Assembly: GCF_001439915.1 (NCBI RefSeq)
Contig: NZ_LMBW01000010.1
Location: forward strand, 832 to 64,831
Direction of reading: 5' to 3'
Source of the DNA: Fredinandcohnia humi
Lineage (GTDB): Bacteria > Bacillota > Bacilli > Bacillales > Bacillaceae_L
Length of the DNA stretch: 64,000 nt
Shown here: in pieces, positions 16,606 to 25,278 of the stretch
Numbering within the stretch: the stretch's first letter is position 1
How the letters are laid out: every line of letters begins with the position of its first letter
Notes under the pieces: generated by a model
Databases searched by the model: none
Told to the model about the DNA's origin: nothing
Seen by the model: only the letters and a program-made list of their open reading frames with translations
Position numbers and translations under genes: made by a program

Positions 16606-17546
16606 GTATGTTAAGTCCAATCATGGAAGAAAAAGAAACCTTTGCTGTTCAAATTGAACGAGCAAAAAAGCAAAAACGTATGTCTAGTATGCTCAAAGGG
16701 ATCTTATTTTTATTACCATCTATTGTTTTGTTTAGTGTTTTTGTGTTTTACCCTTTGTTTAAGACAATGTATTTAAGTTTCTTTTTGACAGATGCAAAGG
16801 GAGCAACAACTGTATTTGTTGGATTGGAAAACTATCTGTACATGTTTTCAGACCCTATTTTTCTAAAAAGCTTCAAAAATACTTTTTTGTTTGTGATTTA
16901 TACGGTACCTGCAACAGTTATTATCAGTTTGTTTCTAGCCGTCATTTCCAATGAAAAACTAAAGGGTGTTGGCTTTTTTAGAACCATTTTCACCTCAACG
17001 ATGGGAGTATCGGTTGCGGCAGCATCTGTATTTTGGCTGTACTTATTTAACCCTACTATGGGGTTATTAAACCAAATTCTTAAGGTTTTTGGAGCAGAAT
17101 CAATAGGCTGGCTTACGGATCCAAAATGGGCAATGATTGCGATTGCGATTACTACGATTTGGATGAATATTGGGTTTACATTCTTAATTTTGTTAGGTGG
17201 ATTACAATCCATCGATACCTCTTTATATGAAAGTGCTGATATTGAGGGGTCAGGTTATTTTTATAAGTTTAGAAGAATCACAGTTCCAATGCTCTCACCG
17301 ACCTTATTCTTTGTGATTACCGTATCGATTATTAATTCGTTCCAAACATTTGGCCAAATCGATATTTTAACCCAAGGTGGACCAGCGAATGAGACGAATT
17401 TGATTGTATATTCCATTTACCGTGAGGCATTTGTGAATTATCAATTCGGCTCTGCTAGTGCCCAGGCAATTGTATTATTCATTCTTATTTTATTGATGAC
17501 TGCACTGCAATTTAAGCTGGGTGAGAGGAGGGTCCACTATCAATGA
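16602..17546 (+). CDS. ugpA: ABC transporter permease, UgpA type
   Basis: A 314-residue inner-membrane permease of the MalF/UgpA group with about six membrane spans. The first is at 29-50 (GILFLLPSIVLFSVFVFY). The cytoplasmic EAA loop appears as LYESADIEGSGYFYKFRRITVPML (about 208-231). It overlaps its neighbours by four bases at both ends, so ugpC, ugpA and ugpE are translationally coupled. It pairs with UgpE to form the channel. Confidence 0.88.
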   Translation: MSMLSPIMEEKETFAVQIERAKKQKRMSSMLKGILFLLPSIVLFSVFVFYPLFKTMYLSFFLTDAKGATTVFVGLENYLYMFSDPIFLKSFKNTFLFVIYTVPATVIISLFLAVISNEKLKGVGFFRTIFTSTMGVSVAAASVFWLYLFNPTMGLLNQILKVFGAESIGWLTDPKWAMIAIAITTIWMNIGFTFLILLGGLQSIDTSLYESADIEGSGYFYKFRRITVPMLSPTLFFVITVSIINSFQTFGQIDILTQGGPANETNLIVYSIYREAFVNYQFGSASAQAIVLFILILLMTALQFKLGERRVHYQ

Positions 17547-18358
17547 TGATGCCATTGGGAAGAAAGGTAATCTTCTATCTATTATTGATCGTTTCAGCAA
17601 TTTTAATTGCCGGACCGGCTGTCATGGCGATTGTCATGAGTTTCATGACGAACCAAGATATTTTAACTGCCAGCATGCCGACTACACTATCAACAGATAA
17701 TTATATTGCTGCCTTTGAACGATTTCCTTTATTTAAATATTTGTTTAATAGTTTTGTAGTGTCAATTGCGATTATGCTTGGACAATTGGCTTTATCGAGT
17801 CTAGCAGCTTATGCTTTTGTATTTTTAGAGTTTAAAGGGAGAGATCTTCTGTTCTATCTTTTTATTGCGACAATGATGGTTCCCTTTGAGGCGTCCATTA
17901 TTCCAAACTTTCACATTATCCGTGATTTAGGCTGGATTAATAGCTATGCTGGTTTAACGATTCCATTCTTTGCAACAACCTTTGGAACATTTTTGTTGCG
18001 ACAAAATTTCAAACAAATTCCTAAAGAATTAAGGGAAGCAAGTCAAATTGCCGGAATTGGTGATTTTAGATTTTATTTAACAGTCGTATTGCCTGTGTCA
18101 AAGACGAGCTTAGTTACATTAGGGATTTACGGGTTTTTGACATCTTGGAATATGTATCTATGGCCACTTTTGGCTACCACTAACGATACGGTTCGAACCG
18201 TGCAGATAGGCTTAAAGCAATTACAAACTCAGGAACAATTAAATGATTGGGGTGTCATTATGGCAGGTGCAGTTATCGTAATCATCCCAACATTAATTTT
18301 ACTTTTCCTAGGACAAAAGAAGCTACAAACAGGTTTAACAGAGGGTGCTGTAAAATAA
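17543..18358 (+). CDS. ugpE: ABC transporter permease, UgpE type
   Basis: A 271-residue MalG/UgpE-group permease with six hydrophobic segments. The EAA loop is LREASQIAGIGDFRFYLTVV (about 168-187), and the typical ...SWNMYLWPL segment lies near 207-215. It is coupled to ugpA by an ATGA overlap and is followed after 39 bases by the binding protein gene. Confidence 0.88.
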   Translation: MMMPLGRKVIFYLLLIVSAILIAGPAVMAIVMSFMTNQDILTASMPTTLSTDNYIAAFERFPLFKYLFNSFVVSIAIMLGQLALSSLAAYAFVFLEFKGRDLLFYLFIATMMVPFEASIIPNFHIIRDLGWINSYAGLTIPFFATTFGTFLLRQNFKQIPKELREASQIAGIGDFRFYLTVVLPVSKTSLVTLGIYGFLTSWNMYLWPLLATTNDTVRTVQIGLKQLQTQEQLNDWGVIMAGAVIVIIPTLILLFLGQKKLQTGLTEGAVK

Positions 18359-18397
18359 CAAATTCCTCGACAATATCATAAAAGGGAGCGAGAAAAA

Positions 18398-19762
18398 ATG
18401 AGAAAAATACTGATGTTTCTTGCAGTAGGTTTGGTTTTACTATTAGCGGCTTGTGGAGGAGAATCTTCATCTGGAGATAGCTCCAATAGCACAGGATCAG
18501 GTAAAAGCTCGGATTCTAAAGAAAATAGTGAGCAACAGGTTGTGACATTCTGGCACTCCATGGGTGGAGCGGGTCAAGAAGCATTAAATAGTATTGTTGA
18601 AGATTTCAATAAATCACAGGAAGAGATTCAAGTAAATGCGGAGTACCAAGGTACCTATGATGAATCATTAACTAAATTTAATGCTGTTGCAGGAACAGAT
18701 AGTGCTCCGACAATGATTCAAACGTTCGAAATTGGAACGATGTCTATGATTAATAGTGGAAATATCAAACCAATTCAGGAATTAGTCGATGCTGATGGTT
18801 ATGATATGAGTGGATTAGAAGAAAACATTATTAATTATTACTCGTTAGATGGAAAATTTTATTCAATGCCTTTTAACTCTTCAACACCAGTTATGTACTA
18901 TAACAAGGATGCATTTACTGCTGCTGGTCTAGATCCAGAAACACCACCAGCAACCTATGAAGAAGTAGAAGCTGCAGGTAAAGCAATTGCTAATTCGAAT
19001 CCAGAAATGAAAGGCTTCGCTTTACAAGCATATGGTTGGTTATGGGAGCAATTATTAGCGAATCAAGGTGCTTTATTACTGAACAATGACAATGGTCGTT
19101 CAGAAACACCAACTGAAATTGGGTGGACAGAAGAAGAAGGAAAGTCCATTTTTGAATGGGTTAAACGAATGGTAGATGCCGGTACATTTGCGAATTATGG
19201 AACAAATGGAGATAACATGGTTGCTGGATTCTTAGCAGGAGATGTCGCTATGTTCTTACAATCCTCAGCAAGTGCAAGGGATGTTATCGATAATGCTCCT
19301 TTTGAAGTAGGGATTGCCTTCCTTCCACACCCTGAAAATAAGGAACGTGAAGGGGTTGTAATTGGGGGAGCAAGCCTTTGGATGATCGATGAAAAACCAG
19401 AAGCAGAAACAAAAGCAGCATGGGAATTTATGAAATATTTACAAACTCCTGAAGTTCAAGCTAAATGGCATGTTGGTACCGGCTATTTTGCGATTAACCC
19501 AAATGCCTATGAGGAACAATTAGTAATCGACGCTCATGAGGAAAAGCCACAATTACGTGTAACAGTTGAACAATTGCAAGCAGCAAAATCATCATTTGCT
19601 ACTCAAGGTGCATTAATGGATATGCTTCCACAAGGAAGAAAAGTAATGGAAACAGCCCTTGAATCTGTATATAATGGCGGATCTGTAGATGAAGCTTATA
19701 GTACAGCAGTAGATCAATTTAATAAAGCAATTGAACAAGCAAACAAAGCAAGAGCGAAATAA
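18398..19762 (+). CDS. ugpB: Extracellular solute-binding lipoprotein, UgpB type
   Basis: A 454-residue lipoprotein. The signal peptide ends in the lipobox LLAAC with Cys at residue 20, followed by a Ser/Gly-rich linker (about 21-45). The mature domain begins VVTFWHSMGGAGQEALN, typical of UgpB and other CUT1 binding proteins, and contains FNSSTPVMYYNKDAF and GWLWEQLLANQGA. It delivers substrate to the UgpAE-UgpC complex. Association with a glycerophosphodiester phosphodiesterase favours glycerol-3-phosphate or glycerophosphocholine over a maltodextrin. A terminator follows. Confidence 0.88.
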   Translation: MRKILMFLAVGLVLLLAACGGESSSGDSSNSTGSGKSSDSKENSEQQVVTFWHSMGGAGQEALNSIVEDFNKSQEEIQVNAEYQGTYDESLTKFNAVAGTDSAPTMIQTFEIGTMSMINSGNIKPIQELVDADGYDMSGLEENIINYYSLDGKFYSMPFNSSTPVMYYNKDAFTAAGLDPETPPATYEEVEAAGKAIANSNPEMKGFALQAYGWLWEQLLANQGALLLNNDNGRSETPTEIGWTEEEGKSIFEWVKRMVDAGTFANYGTNGDNMVAGFLAGDVAMFLQSSASARDVIDNAPFEVGIAFLPHPENKEREGVVIGGASLWMIDEKPEAETKAAWEFMKYLQTPEVQAKWHVGTGYFAINPNAYEEQLVIDAHEEKPQLRVTVEQLQAAKSSFATQGALMDMLPQGRKVMETALESVYNGGSVDEAYSTAVDQFNKAIEQANKARAK

Positions 19763-19772
19763 GCGACGAGAG

Positions 19773-19798
19773 AAAAGTGTGGATTCCACGCTTTTTTC
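19773..19798 (+). terminator. Intrinsic terminator after ugpB
   Basis: AAAAGTGTGG (19773-19782) pairs with CCACGCTTTT (19786-19795), continuing into a T-run. It may partly separate the transporter from the phosphodiesterase gene or lower its expression. Confidence 0.75.
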
Positions 19799-19841
19799 TT
19801 CATTTTTTATTTAATAAATTGTAAGGAAGGGAAGGTTATCG

Positions 19842-20696
19842 ATGACGAAAATTTATGGACACCGCGGAGCAAAGGGGATTTATCCGGAAAATACTTTACT
19901 TAGTTTTAAACAAGCAATTGATCAAGGTGTTGATGGGTTGGAGTTAGACGTCCATTTGACAAAGGATGGGGAAGTTGTTGTGATTCATGATGAAACACTT
20001 GAACGGACAACTAGTGGATCGGGTTGGATTAAAGATTTGACATTAGCTGAAATCAAAGAATTTAGTGCTGGTAAACCGTTTACTCACTTTCAGGAGTATG
20101 AAGAAGCCTGGGATAACGAACAGGTACCAACCCTAAAAGAGGTTCTACAATTATTGGCTCCGTATGATGTTGAACTTAATATCGAACTAAAAACCTATTT
20201 GGAACCTTACGATGGAATTGAGGAGAAGGTTCTAAAAATCGTTGAACAGTATGGAAACGATCGGAAGGTTATTTATTCTTCGTTTCACTTGCCTACAATT
20301 CTAAGAATGAAGGAACTTGAACCAAGTGCGAAAATAGCTTGGTTACTAAATGATGGAATTTCTCTTCCACACGATTATCTAAAAATGTTAGATTTGGAGG
20401 CATTCCATTTAAACAAAGCGATTCTTTTACCTAAGGGTGAAATATTCCAGCAACTATTACAATTTAACAATCAATTCCCGACATACCTTCCTATAGAAAT
20501 AATAAATTATCTCAACAAGAGGGCAAATGAGGATTACGATGCGAGTTTGCAAGGACATTACGATAAGGTAAGGGTTTGGACTGTTAATGAGCCAAATGAA
20601 ATTGAAAGATTACTAAGTCTAAAAGTTGAAGCGATTATTACTGATTTTCCCGATAGAGCGATACGTATAAGGAATGAACAGATGAAGTTAGTATAA
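19842..20696 (+). CDS. ugpQ: Glycerophosphodiester phosphodiesterase
   Basis: A 284-residue GDPD-family TIM barrel that hydrolyses glycerophosphodiesters to glycerol-3-phosphate and an alcohol. Catalytic motifs are HRGAKGIYPENT (His7, Glu16), LELDVHLTKDGEVVVIHDE (metal ligands and catalytic His near 50) and a later NIELKTY. There is no signal peptide, so it should work in the cytoplasm on imported substrate. ATG 19842 is behind AAGGAAGGGAAGG. A truncated copy of its C-terminal coding segment lies about 1 kb downstream. Confidence 0.9.
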   Translation: MTKIYGHRGAKGIYPENTLLSFKQAIDQGVDGLELDVHLTKDGEVVVIHDETLERTTSGSGWIKDLTLAEIKEFSAGKPFTHFQEYEEAWDNEQVPTLKEVLQLLAPYDVELNIELKTYLEPYDGIEEKVLKIVEQYGNDRKVIYSSFHLPTILRMKELEPSAKIAWLLNDGISLPHDYLKMLDLEAFHLNKAILLPKGEIFQQLLQFNNQFPTYLPIEIINYLNKRANEDYDASLQGHYDKVRVWTVNEPNEIERLLSLKVEAIITDFPDRAIRIRNEQMKLV

Positions 20697-20798
20697 AGTG
20701 TTCAAAGGGATGGGGTACCGAGTCCTATAATCATTACCTTTTTTTATTTAATCATCGTACATTGCTTACATTTTGTTTTATAAAGGAGTGCTTTAAAA

Positions 20799-21566
20799 GT
20801 GAGATTTGACTTTCATACACATGGAAAACTATCAAAGGGATTTGATTTTTCAATTGATTACTATATTAATATGGCGAAGCATGCCTTAGAAAGTGGTCTA
20901 GACGCGGTTGCGCTAACGGAACATTTTAATACGAAAAATTTTCAAGAGGTTTATGATACCTTAGATAAAAACTTTCCATATGAAGAAGGCTATTATAACG
21001 TTTTGGGGTTAAAGGTCTTTCCGGGAATGGAAGTAGATATCCAAGAGGTTGGTCATATTTTATGTATCGGCGATCGTGCAGATGTGAGGGCCTTACGTGT
21101 TAACTTAGATAGCTATACCGAAATAGATAGATTTGTTCCATTTGAAAAATTATTAAACTTAGTATCTATGTATGACATGCTCGTCATAGGTGCACATCCT
21201 TTTAGATCAAGTACCCCATTATTAAGAATAGAACCAATATTACTGCAGCAGTTAGATGCTTTCGATTTAAATGGCAAGGATTTACACTCACGTGGAATTG
21301 ATGAAAACATAAGCGATGTTTTTTCATTTGCCGAGGAACTTTATAAACCAGTTGTGGGTGGAAGTGATACGCATCATTACAAGCAATTTGGTGCTGTTTA
21401 TACAGAACTCGAAAAATCATGCTCCAATATTAAGGAATTAAAACAAATCATATTAAACGGAGAATTCACAGTTGAGATTGCTGAAGATTTTCACGAAAGA
21501 GTCTCTGAGGCCGTTCGGTTAAAAAAGATTAAAAAAGCTAAATTAGAATTGGAAAATGCGAAATAA
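20799..21566 (+). CDS. PHP-domain metal-dependent phosphoesterase-like protein
   Basis: A 255-residue protein with PHP motifs: DFHTHGKLSKG (residues 4-14), a TEHFN histidine (about 41-45), PGMEVDI (about 74-80), GAHPFRSS (about 131-138) and a terminal GGSDTHH (about 187-193). PHP proteins use two or three metals to cleave phosphoester bonds. GTG start follows AAAGGAG. It follows the ugp-type genes with a 100-base gap, so it may act on a product of that pathway, but the substrate is unknown; histidinol-phosphatase and cyclic-phosphate phosphodiesterase activities both occur in this fold. Confidence 0.8.
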   Translation: MRFDFHTHGKLSKGFDFSIDYYINMAKHALESGLDAVALTEHFNTKNFQEVYDTLDKNFPYEEGYYNVLGLKVFPGMEVDIQEVGHILCIGDRADVRALRVNLDSYTEIDRFVPFEKLLNLVSMYDMLVIGAHPFRSSTPLLRIEPILLQQLDAFDLNGKDLHSRGIDENISDVFSFAEELYKPVVGGSDTHHYKQFGAVYTELEKSCSNIKELKQIILNGEFTVEIAEDFHERVSEAVRLKKIKKAKLELENAK

Positions 21567-21584
21567 GAGTGAAGGATGCAGAGA

Positions 21585-21628
21585 TAGGGACGCGGGGACA
21601 GGTACCGTGTCCCACCATTTTTTTACAA
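21585..21628. repeat. GGGAC/GTCCC dispersed repeat, A copy
   Basis: GGGACGCGGGGACAGGTACC then GTGTCCCACC and a T-run. It probably also acts as terminator for the PHP gene ending 19 bases upstream. Confidence 0.85.
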
Positions 21629-21629
21629 A

Positions 21630-21719
21630 TGGGTTATTGATATACTAAGTCTTCAAGTTGATGCAATCATCACAGATTATCTCGATACAGCCTTGAGTAT
21701 TAGGAGTGAATTTAGAAAC
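21630..21719 (+). pseudogene. C-terminal remnant of a glycerophosphodiester phosphodiesterase
   Basis: The frame from 21630 reads WVIDILSLQVDAIITDYLDT then ALSIRSEFRN. This aligns with the C-terminus of the intact enzyme upstream (ERLLSLKVEAIITDFPDRAI, then RIRNEQ). No start, ribosome site or upstream part remains. It lies exactly between the A and B repeat copies, suggesting a duplication with later deletion, or rearrangement at the repeats. Confidence 0.65.
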
Positions 21720-21749
21720 CCCGATTCCGCACCCCATCATTTTGAGAAG

Positions 21750-21780
21750 CTGGGACAGTGAATATGTCCCTTTTAGACCC
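21750..21780. repeat. GGGAC/GTCCC dispersed repeat, B copy
   Basis: CTGGGACAGTGAATATGTCCC followed by a second degenerate half. Another partial copy is at about 21831-21850 (GGGTCAGAGGGACAG). The stretch 21851-21975 shows nothing recognised. Confidence 0.75.
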
Positions 21781-21975
21781 TCTCACTTATGAATTTCCCT
21801 TCTTCTCCATAAATCATACGGACTTCATTCCATGGGTCAGAGGGACAGAATAAATTTTCATTTTTGTGAATTATGTGTTATATTTAAAAAATATTTTCAA
21901 ATAACTGTACTGTTACCAGCACGAGGTAGCCGATGCAGCAAAGTTTATCCGAATATTTCAGAAAGGGAGGAATAA

Positions 21976-22200
21976 TCGAATTGCTTAACTTTATTCAGTA
22001 GAAGTCTCCCACTTCTATAAGAGGGGGATGAATGCAAAAAAAGAGTATCCAATTTAGTGGGGTTTCAAACCTCGACTGAATAAAGCTAAAGCCTCCGGCG
22101 GATGCCACGATTTTTTAAAGGAAACTTTTCGAGCAAGCTCGAAAAAAATCGGGCGCAAATACGCCAAGGCGCATTTGATTTAGAATTCGAAATTTTCTAC
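21976..22200. other. Structured non-coding relic, possibly of an IS200/IS605-type element
   Basis: A perfect 11-bp inverted repeat CTTTATTCAGT (21989-21999) and ACTGAATAAAG (22075-22085) encloses a CCCACTTCTATAAGAGGGG hairpin (22007-22027) that resembles right ends and omega-RNA tails of IS605-group elements. Then come an AAGCCTCCGGCGGATG segment, a 9-bp hairpin TTTTCGAGC/GCTCGAAAA (22126-22145), and another, CAAATACGCC/GGCGCATTTG (22156-22177). There is no transposase or TnpB frame. The IS assignment is by memory of similar ends and is tentative. Confidence 0.4.
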
Positions 22201-22273
22201 CGCTATCTAATAAAAAATTCTTAACAAGTAATTCAAACAAATAGTTACATAAAAGAAAAGGGCTGATTTACAT

Positions 22274-23581
22274 ATGAAAAAACCTCTAAGAGATAGCATT
22301 ATTATTGGACTCGCGCTTTTTGCAACATTTTTTGGGGCAGGGAATTTAATTTTTCCACCATTTTTAGGATTACAGTCGGGTGCAGATTGGTTTAGCGGCA
22401 GCATCGGATTCATTATTTCAGGGGTCATTTTCCCTATAATTGCGATTTATATTATCGCTTATGCAGGTGGTACCGTAGATCAATTGACTAAAAAAGTACA
22501 TCCTAAATTTTCACAATGGATCCTGCTAGGCATTATGTTATTTTCAAGCTTTATCGCTATTCCAAGAACAGGGGCTGTTACCTATGAATTAGGTATTCAG
22601 GCAGTTTTCCCAACGATTCCGGCAGCGCCTATTGTCATCATTTTCTTCGCGTTAACTTATTATTTTGTAAATGACAGGAACAATGTTATCGATAAAATGG
22701 GAGCTTTTTTAACACCAGCATTAGTTGTCATTTTAATTGCTATCATCATAAATGGAGTCATAACGCCGGTTGGACAACCAGTGGACACAGATATTTCAAG
22801 TAGTTTTGTTAATGCTTTTCTTGGCGGATATCAAACAGGAGACTTATTAGTAAGTTTTATGGTTGCAAGTGTGTTTATTTCACATATTGTTGGCAAAGGA
22901 TATCGGTCTGAAAAAGAAAGAAATAAAATGACCGCATTTGCCGGGCTCGTCGCCTTTACTTTTTTAGTTCTCATCTATTCGGGACTTTTATATTTAGGGG
23001 CTTCAGGTAGTGGGGTGTATCCACAAAACATAGATAGGGCCGAACTATTATTAGTGATTGTAGAAACGATATTAGGTAAAGGCGGGCTTTACGGATTAGG
23101 GATCGTGGTGGCATTAGCATGTTTGACTACTGCGATTGGCTTGACTACAGCTGTTGCTCAATTTTTTGATAGTTTAACAAATGGGAAGCTAAGTTATAAA
23201 ACCACCGCGGTCATCGTTTGCGTCCTTGGCATTGCCATAGCATTATTGGGTGTAGATCGAATCATATTTATAGCAACCCCGCTTTATCTGGCAATCTACC
23301 CGATTTGCATCGTAGTCATATTGGTTGGGATCTTCCATAGGCGCTTACCAAACACTGTCTCCTTTCAAGGTGCCGTGTTATTATCGGTGATTATTAGCGT
23401 AGCTGAAGCTATGACATCAGCCGTAAATATACCGTTTTTATCTCGGTTAATCGGGATGATTCCATTGAGCAGTAATGGGTTCGCATGGTTAATTCCAGCA
23501 ATAATTGGATTCGTTGGCGGTGCAATAATTGGAAGATTTAAAGAAAAGGAGAAAGCTACAAAACATTCGGTAGCAAACTAA
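22274..23581 (+). CDS. brnQ: Branched-chain amino acid:cation symporter BrnQ
   Basis: A 435-residue LIVCS-family carrier with about 12 membrane spans. It has the family N-terminus IIIGLALFATFFGAGNLIFP (residues 9-28), then FLGLQSGADW, FSSFIAIPRTGAVTYELGI and, mid-protein, LACLTTAIGLTTAVAQFF. It imports leucine, isoleucine and valine with Na+ or H+. ATG 22274 follows AAAAGGGC. It stands alone and ends just before an A-type repeat that can serve as terminator. The window thus has both an importer (BrnQ) and an exporter (AzlCD) of branched-chain amino acids. Confidence 0.93.
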   Translation: MKKPLRDSIIIGLALFATFFGAGNLIFPPFLGLQSGADWFSGSIGFIISGVIFPIIAIYIIAYAGGTVDQLTKKVHPKFSQWILLGIMLFSSFIAIPRTGAVTYELGIQAVFPTIPAAPIVIIFFALTYYFVNDRNNVIDKMGAFLTPALVVILIAIIINGVITPVGQPVDTDISSSFVNAFLGGYQTGDLLVSFMVASVFISHIVGKGYRSEKERNKMTAFAGLVAFTFLVLIYSGLLYLGASGSGVYPQNIDRAELLLVIVETILGKGGLYGLGIVVALACLTTAIGLTTAVAQFFDSLTNGKLSYKTTAVIVCVLGIAIALLGVDRIIFIATPLYLAIYPICIVVILVGIFHRRLPNTVSFQGAVLLSVIISVAEAMTSAVNIPFLSRLIGMIPLSSNGFAWLIPAIIGFVGGAIIGRFKEKEKATKHSVAN

Positions 23582-23600
23582 GTTGTTTTCTTGTTAAATT

Positions 23601-23674
23601 GTGGGACACGGGGAAAGGTTCCGTGTCCCATTTTTTCGTGAAAAGTGGGTCAAGGGACCTGTCCCTCTGACCCA
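23601..23674. repeat. GGGAC/GTCCC dispersed repeat, A+B pair
   Basis: The A copy (23601-23636, GTGGGACACGGGGAAAGG then TTCCGTGTCCCA and a T-run) is one of the best palindromes of the family. The B copy (23645-23674, GGGTCAAGGGACCTGTCCC then TCTGACCCA) follows at once. The rest of the gap to 23859 shows no recognised site. Confidence 0.88.
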
Positions 23675-23859
23675 ACCCCGACCCAACTCACCCCCCCTCA
23701 GTCCGATTTGACTAATGGAGCAATATATTTTATTATTATTGCAGGATGGTTCGCTTGAAAGCACAAAAGCTTTAAAGCATTAAAGCAAAAGTGATAATCT
23801 ATAAAACTGTTAGAAAAATAAAGTCGATTTTATTTGACGGGTATATGGTGGGGGAAACA

Positions 23860-25278
23860 GTGAAGGCAAATCTTACAATTTTGAAAGCAATCATTCCATT
23901 ATTAGGTTTAATCATTGCTGCAGCATGTTCCATTTTTATATGGAAAGCAGGGATGAATTTTCCACTAATAATTGGGGTAATTTTAGCCGCTGTAGTTGCA
24001 AATAGTTGCGGATGGCGTTGGAATGATATTCAACAAATGATGGTAAATGGAGTAGCAAGAGCATTACCAGCTGTATTTATTTTATTGGTAATCGGGACAA
24101 TAATTGGCTCTTGGATTGCGAGTGGTGTTATTCCAACCATGATCTATTATGGGATTTCGATTATCGACCCAACTTGGTTTGTTCCGGTAGTTGCCCTAGT
24201 AACGGGAATTGTTTCAATTACTTTAGGAACTTCCTTTACATCTATCGCAACAGTTGGACTTGCTTTTATGGCAATTGGTGGTGGGTTAGGATTTTCGCCT
24301 GCTCTAGTTGCTGGAGCTGTCATTTCAGGTGCGTATTTAGGGGACAAACTTTCTCCATTATCAGATACAACCAATGTGGCTGCAGCTCTTGTAGATACGG
24401 ATTTATTTAGTCATATTAAACACATGCTTTGGGACACGATTCCTGCATTTTTGCTATCTCTTCTATTATTTTGGATATTTGGTAGTTTTGAAGTAGCTAG
24501 TACAAGTATGAGTTCTGGAACGATTGATACAATCATGTCAGGCTTAGATGATGCTTTTGTTATTCACCCATTGTTATTATTACTTCCAATTTTTACAATA
24601 TTGTTAATGATAAAGCGTACACCTGCGTTACCAGCATTAATGGGTGTTGGCTTATTAGGTGCGGTGTTAGCTGTTGTCGTTCAAGGAACTTCAGTAAGCT
24701 CCATTGTTCAATTTATGACAAGTGGTTTCCGTATTGAAACTGGCATAGGGGAGCTCGATTCCTTGTTAAATCACGGTGGGCTTGCTTCGATGCTTGGTAC
24801 TGTTGGAATGTTGATGATCGCTACTGCACTCGGCGGTATTTTAGAAGAGACGGGAATATTTGATGTATTGACTGGTAAAATGATGAAGAAAGTGAAAACA
24901 ACTGGAGCACTTATCGGTTCAACCCTTTTATCAACATTTGTAGTTGGATTAGCAAGTGGTGCACAGTTTCTGGCCATTATTCTACCTGCGAGAACCTTCG
25001 TTCAAAAATATAAAGAAATGAATATCGATACGAAGAATCTATCAAGAACAGTTGAGTCAATGGGTACGGTCGGAATTAATTTAGTTCCTTGGAGTGTTCC
25101 TGCAGTATTCGCAACGAGTATTTTGGGAGTTAGTGCATGGGAGTTTATCCCATATGCGTTCTTTATTTATCTTGTTCCGTTAGTAAATCTACTGTTTGGT
25201 TTCACAGGATGGACGATTTCTAGAAAGGATTACAGCCAAGAAAAAGAACAGGCACATGTAGAAAGGGAAGTTGTATAG
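23860..25278 (+). CDS. nhaC: Na+/H+ antiporter NhaC
   Basis: A 472-residue NhaC-family carrier with about 11 membrane spans. Typical pieces are SCGWRWNDIQQMMVNG, the TLGTSFTSIATVGLAFMAIG stretch, GAYLGDKLSPLSDTTNVAAAL (conserved Asp-rich ion site) and GTVGINLVPWSVPA. GTG 23860 follows GGTGGGGGAA; in-frame ATG 23845 and the earlier GTG 23791 are possible but lack a good ribosome site. NhaC exchanges H+ for Na+ in alkaliphilic and neutrophilic bacilli. It overlaps the MBL hydrolase gene by one base. Confidence 0.9.
   Translation: MKANLTILKAIIPLLGLIIAAACSIFIWKAGMNFPLIIGVILAAVVANSCGWRWNDIQQMMVNGVARALPAVFILLVIGTIIGSWIASGVIPTMIYYGISIIDPTWFVPVVALVTGIVSITLGTSFTSIATVGLAFMAIGGGLGFSPALVAGAVISGAYLGDKLSPLSDTTNVAAALVDTDLFSHIKHMLWDTIPAFLLSLLLFWIFGSFEVASTSMSSGTIDTIMSGLDDAFVIHPLLLLLPIFTILLMIKRTPALPALMGVGLLGAVLAVVVQGTSVSSIVQFMTSGFRIETGIGELDSLLNHGGLASMLGTVGMLMIATALGGILEETGIFDVLTGKMMKKVKTTGALIGSTLLSTFVVGLASGAQFLAIILPARTFVQKYKEMNIDTKNLSRTVESMGTVGINLVPWSVPAVFATSILGVSAWEFIPYAFFIYLVPLVNLLFGFTGWTISRKDYSQEKEQAHVEREVV

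Noticed and set aside
22007-22027. An intact IS605/TnpB insertion
   Set aside because: Only end-like hairpins are present; there is no transposase, TnpB frame or clear target duplication.
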